DNA from: Streptomyces guryensis
GTDB taxonomy: Bacteria; Actinomycetota; Actinomycetes; Streptomycetales; Streptomycetaceae
NCBI RefSeq assembly: GCF_021261325.1
Contig: NZ_JAJSBI010000027.1
Location: 62,001-126,000, forward strand
Length of the DNA stretch: 64,000 nt
Direction of reading: 5' to 3'
The notes beneath the pieces were generated by a model. It was not told the origin of the DNA and ran no database searches. It saw only the letters and a list, made by a program, of their open reading frames with translations. The position numbers and the translations under genes were made by a program. Shown here piece after piece: positions 60,840 to 64,000 of this stretch; positions within the stretch are counted from its first letter, which is position 1, and every line of letters starts with the position of its first letter.

Positions 60840-63245
60840 TCACTCCACCGTGCCCCAAGGCGGGGCGGAGCGCGACACGTCCGGGCCCCCTTCCTGCCTG
60901 GGCGCGCGCCGCGCACGCCGTCGCGAGCGGGCGCCCTTCGCCCGTGGTTTGCGGGAGTCCTCGTCGTGGCGGGGCGATGGCGGTGGTGTGTCGTGCCGCC
61001 GGTCGTCCCAGGCCTCGTATCCCTGGAACCCGTCGGACCCGACCGGCGCGTCCTGGGTGGCGAAGGATGCCGCCGAGACGCTGCGCCGCGATGAGGAGGC
61101 CTCCTTCACGGCGGCCAGGGCCAGGGTTTCGGTGTCGGGTTCCTCCGCCGCCGTCCGGTAGGTGATCGTGTCCGGCAGCATGACGAGCGACGTCGTGCCG
61201 GACTGTTCGCTGGCGGGGCGCAGCTGGACGCGGATGCCGTGTCGGCCGGCCAGCCTGCCGACCACGAACAGCCCCATGTGCTGGGAGATGTCGGCGTCCA
61301 CGACGGGCGGATTGGCCAGCTTGCGGTTGATCGTCGCGAAGTCCTCCGCCGGCAGCCCGATGCCCCTGTCGTGGATCTCGAGCATGATGCGGCCGTCCGG
61401 CAGATGGACGGCGGTCACGCGGACCTCCGACTGTGGGGAGGAGAACGAGGTGGCGTTCTCCATCAGCTCGGCCAGCAGATGGACGAGGTCGGTCACGGCC
61501 CGGCCGTGGATCTCGGCCTCCGGAATGCCGGAGAAGGTGATGCGCTCGTACTGCTCCACCTCGGAGGAAGCGGCACGGATGACGTCGATCAGCGGCAGGG
61601 GCCGGTCCCACTGGTGCGCGGGTTTCTCGCCACCGAGCACGAGGAGGTTCTCGCCGTTGCGGCGGACCCGGGTGGCGAGATGGTCCAGCCGGAAGAGGTT
61701 CTCCAGCTGGTCCGGGTCGGTTTCGTGGTCCTCCAGGTCGGTGATCAGCGCCAGTTGACGCTCGATCAGGGACTGGTTCCGCCGAGACAGGTTGGTGAAG
61801 ATCGTGTTGATGTTGCCGCGCAGCAGGGCCTGTTCGGCGGCGAGCCGCACGGCCTCACGGTGGACGTGGTCGAAGGCGCGGGCGACCTCGCCGATCTCGT
61901 CCGTGCTGGTGATCGGGATCGGGGCGACCCGGGAGTCGACCTGGACGGGGGTGGCCCGCGACAGCCGTGTGATCAGGGCGGGCAGCCGCTGCCCGGCGAT
62001 CTCGATGGCGGAGGCACTCAGCCGGCGCATACGGCGGCTCATCGTGCGCGCCACCCAGGCGGCGAGGAGGAAGGCGACGAGCACCGACGCCAGGACGAGC
62101 ACCGTGTTGATGATCGCGTCACGGCGGGCGTCGTCGGCGATGTCGCGGGCGCCCGCGAGGGCCGTGTCGGTGAGGTGGACCTCGATGGCGCGGTAGGCGT
62201 CGAAGCCGACCGTGGACGCGGCGAAGAACGACTCGGGTGTGATGCCCTCGGTGGTGAGCTGCGCGGTCGTCCGGCCGGCGGCGATCTCGCTGACCATCTT
62301 GTCCAGGTCGGGCGGGGCGACGTAACTCCGGCCTGCCGCCTTGGCCTTGGCCGCCGCGTCGGCCCGCTGCTGTTCACCCTGCGCCTCCGCGTCCGCCAGG
62401 GCCTTCCGCAGCCGTGCCATGTCGTCGGCGGTGCCGGCACCCGCGTACTCCTGGAGTGCGACCTTTTCGAGGTAGGCGTACGAACGGAACGACGCAAGCT
62501 GGGTGTCCAGTTCGCCCGGGGCGAGAGTGCCGCGGTCCTCGGCCAGCAGATGGGTGCCGATGGAGCGGATCAGGGACTCGGCCGCCTGGGTCAGGGAGAT
62601 GGCGTAGAGGGTGCGGCCGAAGCTGGCCTGGTTGTTGCTGCCGAAGCCCAGCTCGTTCGAGATCTCCATCAGGGGGTGCTGGACGAGGTGGTAGCTCTCC
62701 TCCGTCTGCACCCCGGACAGGCGGGAGGTGAACGCGTTCGCGCGCACCGTCGGCAGCTGCTTCTCGCCTGCGCGGACCAGTCCGACGCGCCGCAGGAGGC
62801 CGGCATTCTGAGGCATGCGGTCCACCGCCCGGTCGAACGCCTTGGCGTCCTCGTCGGTGGTACTGCGGGCCTGCACGACCGCGGCCGCGGTCCGCTCGCC
62901 CTTCAGCAGCGGGATGACCGACACGTCACGCTCGTTGATCGCGTCGCTGGCGTACTTGTTCGCCGCCTGCACCAGTTCGGCCACCCGGACCGCATCGTCG
63001 GCTGCCTGCCAGGTGTCCACGGAGTGCTTGACCCGGATGCCGCCGAGGACGAGGGCGACGATGACCGGGATGAGCAGCACGGCCCTCAGACGCCTGGCCA
63101 CAGGCCAGTTGCCTGTCAGGGACCTCCGCGGTGGGTCTTCGGATGTCGGGGAAACCGTGTTCGGCAAGATCGTCCTATCGCTGCTGGATCGCCTGGCGTT
63201 CGACGCAGGCCCGGCATATCTCTTTACGTCCCGCCTACCGGCCAC
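60840..63245 (-). CDS. Sensor histidine kinase with NIT and HAMP domains
   Basis: 801 aa from a GTG. TM1 is VARRLRAVLLIPVIVALVLG. The extracytoplasmic region (about 70-365) is a helical nitrate/nitrite-sensing (NIT) type domain. TM2 is TVLVLASVLVAFLLAAWVA, then HAMP. The dimerisation part has NINTIFTNLSRRNQSLIERQ and the ATPase N box LAELMENATSFSSP, G1 DRGIGLPAED and G2 HMGLFVVGRLAGRHG. No classical phospho-acceptor His is evident in the NLSRRNQSLI segment. This is the kinase type that opens Streptomyces conservons, but the roadblock, DUF742 and GTPase partners are missing. The tail is Arg/Lys-rich. Confidence 0.85.
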   Translation of the reverse strand: MAGRRDVKRYAGPASNARRSSSDRTILPNTVSPTSEDPPRRSLTGNWPVARRLRAVLLIPVIVALVLGGIRVKHSVDTWQAADDAVRVAELVQAANKYASDAINERDVSVIPLLKGERTAAAVVQARSTTDEDAKAFDRAVDRMPQNAGLLRRVGLVRAGEKQLPTVRANAFTSRLSGVQTEESYHLVQHPLMEISNELGFGSNNQASFGRTLYAISLTQAAESLIRSIGTHLLAEDRGTLAPGELDTQLASFRSYAYLEKVALQEYAGAGTADDMARLRKALADAEAQGEQQRADAAAKAKAAGRSYVAPPDLDKMVSEIAAGRTTAQLTTEGITPESFFAASTVGFDAYRAIEVHLTDTALAGARDIADDARRDAIINTVLVLASVLVAFLLAAWVARTMSRRMRRLSASAIEIAGQRLPALITRLSRATPVQVDSRVAPIPITSTDEIGEVARAFDHVHREAVRLAAEQALLRGNINTIFTNLSRRNQSLIERQLALITDLEDHETDPDQLENLFRLDHLATRVRRNGENLLVLGGEKPAHQWDRPLPLIDVIRAASSEVEQYERITFSGIPEAEIHGRAVTDLVHLLAELMENATSFSSPQSEVRVTAVHLPDGRIMLEIHDRGIGLPAEDFATINRKLANPPVVDADISQHMGLFVVGRLAGRHGIRVQLRPASEQSGTTSLVMLPDTITYRTAAEEPDTETLALAAVKEASSSRRSVSAASFATQDAPVGSDGFQGYEAWDDRRHDTPPPSPRHDEDSRKPRAKGARSRRRARRAPRQEGGPDVSRSAPPWGTVE

Positions 63246-63274
63246 CGTTCAGTTGGCAGCCATAACGGCGCTTT

Positions 63275-63460
63275 TCATGAAGAGAGTTGTGGTTTGTGCG
63301 CCGTGGGTGGCCGGCCGAGGAGCTTTTTGAACGCGGCCGTGTAGGCGGCGGGATTCTCGTAACCGAGCAGGGCCGCGATGCGTGTGACGGGCATGCCCGC
63401 GGTGAGGTGCCGCAGGGAGTGCAGGATGCAGGCGCGTTGGCGCCACTGCGAGAAGTTCAG
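63275..63460 (-). pseudogene. AraC family regulator, C-terminal fragment
   Basis: TGLNFSQWRQRACILHSLRH, then MPVTRIAALLGYENPAAYTA and AFKKLLGRPPTAHK, is the second half of an AraC DNA-binding domain ending at a proper stop. Everything upstream of GLNFSQ is missing and is replaced by sequence that on the other strand encodes a membrane-protein tail. Only about 60 residues remain. Confidence 0.68.
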
Positions 63461-63496
63461 GCCGGTGCCGCTGCTCTGGGCTCTGTGCCCACCATC

Positions 63497-63622
63497 GCGT
63501 TGGCGAGGCGGCTCACCGGCCGGGTTCCGGACCGCGTCCACTCCATCGCCTACGTCGTGCTGCTCGTGGTCGTACTGGTCGTGATGGTGGCCGTGGAGGG
63601 CCGCCACCCCGTCGGATCCTGA
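63497..63622 (+). pseudogene. C-terminal fragment of a membrane protein
   Basis: The frame IALARRLTGRVPDRVHSIAY, then VVLLVVVLVVMVAVEGRHPV and GS before a stop, looks like the last helix and tail of an integral membrane protein. There is no start or further helix upstream; it abuts the AraC fragment on the opposite strand. The family is not identifiable. Confidence 0.4.
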
Positions 63623-63659
63623 CCGGGATGGCGGCGGGTGTTCGTGCGGGTGGTCCCGG

Positions 63660-64000
63660 TCAGGACGGGGCCACGGCGCGGCCGGTCTGCGGGGAGATCA
63701 TTCCTGCGCACAGACTGCGGGCGGCCAGGCCCTGCGCGATGCGGGGGATCGCGGCGACCGTGTTGGCGGGCCAGTCGTGCATGAGGATGACCTGCCCGTT
63801 GGTGAGCCGGCCGGCGGCGGCCACGATCGCATTCGTACTGGCGCCGTTCCAGTCCTGCGAATCGACGTTCCAGAGGATCTCGGTCAGACCGTACTTGGCC
63901 TCCACGGCCTTCACGGTCGCGTTGGTCTCGCCGTACGGCGGCCGGAACAGTCCCGGCGTGCCGCCGCCCGCGGCCGCGACGGCCTGCTGGGTGCGGGAGA
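63660..64000 (-). CDS. Polysaccharide deacetylase, partial at window end
   Basis: The C-terminal 113 residues are in the window. NodB motifs TPGLFRPPYGETNATVKAVE, ILWNVDSQDWNGAST and QVILMHDWPANTVAAIPRIA are clear; the metal-binding TFDDGP and H-x3-H parts lie beyond position 64000. The ending LCAGMISPQTGRAVAPS is as in Streptomyces chitooligosaccharide deacetylase-type proteins. It is probably exported, like the deacetylase at 32939, but is not a close copy. Confidence 0.8.
   Translation of the reverse strand, partial: SRTQQAVAAAGGGTPGLFRPPYGETNATVKAVEAKYGLTEILWNVDSQDWNGASTNAIVAAAGRLTNGQVILMHDWPANTVAAIPRIAQGLAARSLCAGMISPQTGRAVAPS

Overview
The window is about 72% GC, shows extreme third-position GC bias, and contains SdhC-SdhA-SdhB, LysX, a DUF574 methyltransferase beside a PAS-GGDEF-EAL protein, an SCO0930-type lipoprotein and ornithine-lipid acyltransferase genes. 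This points to a Streptomyces chromosome. From memory, the order lipoprotein / methyltransferase / PAS-GGDEF-EAL / LysR / sdh resembles the S. coelicolor SCO092x-093x neighbourhood; this was not checked by search.

Region 1 (1-21.7 kb) is a catabolic island that looks aimed at aromatic or phenylpropanoid compounds. It has two carotenoid-cleavage-type (RPE65 family) oxygenases, one of them frameshifted, two aldehyde dehydrogenases, a class A flavin monooxygenase, a VOC-fold dioxygenase-like protein, a fumarylacetoacetate-hydrolase-fold protein and an IclR regulator. A second block holds a full-length Rieske oxygenase, a 117-aa partner, a short Rieske-only protein and a frameshifted M24-fold protein. 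Four promoters of the island share a 15-bp dyad, TCCTG-N5-CAGGA, so it is probably one regulon. Inside the island sit an MMPL exporter with twin TetR operators but a wrecked TetR gene, a mosaic of IclR, TetR and MFS fragments, an MFS transporter and a DUF6069 membrane protein.

Region 2 (22-28 kb) holds glycosyltransferase debris, a quinone oxidoreductase / Old Yellow Enzyme / MarR operon, a decayed LtrA gene, and a divergent isochorismatase-fold / GlxA-type AraC pair.

Region 3 (28-49.7 kb) looks like conserved Streptomyces backbone: universal stress protein, LysX, a nucleotidyltransferase, a polysaccharide deacetylase, a class F sortase with two surface proteins, a DUF4239 protein, a proline-rich protein, the SCO0930-type lipoprotein, a methyltransferase coupled to a c-di-GMP enzyme, a beta-propeller lipoprotein, LysR and the sdhCAB operon, and the OlsB/OlsA-like pair.

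Region 4 (49.7-64 kb) mixes intact genes with debris: a broken metallo-beta-lactamase gene, a short alanine-rich leader ORF before a catalytic-domain-only AlaRS-like gene, a P-loop kinase-like protein, class II UvrA, an LLM oxidoreductase, a deleted CobW-type GTPase, a thioredoxin-fold ferredoxin, a pectate lyase-like protein, a DHPS-like gene that looks less GC-rich, a HAD protein, dodecin, a NIT-domain histidine kinase, an AraC tail fragment and a partial deacetylase.

At least ten genes are broken by single-base indels, internal deletions or fusions. This is either real decay or a base-calling/assembly problem, and raw reads would be needed to tell. No rRNA, tRNA or CRISPR array was seen.
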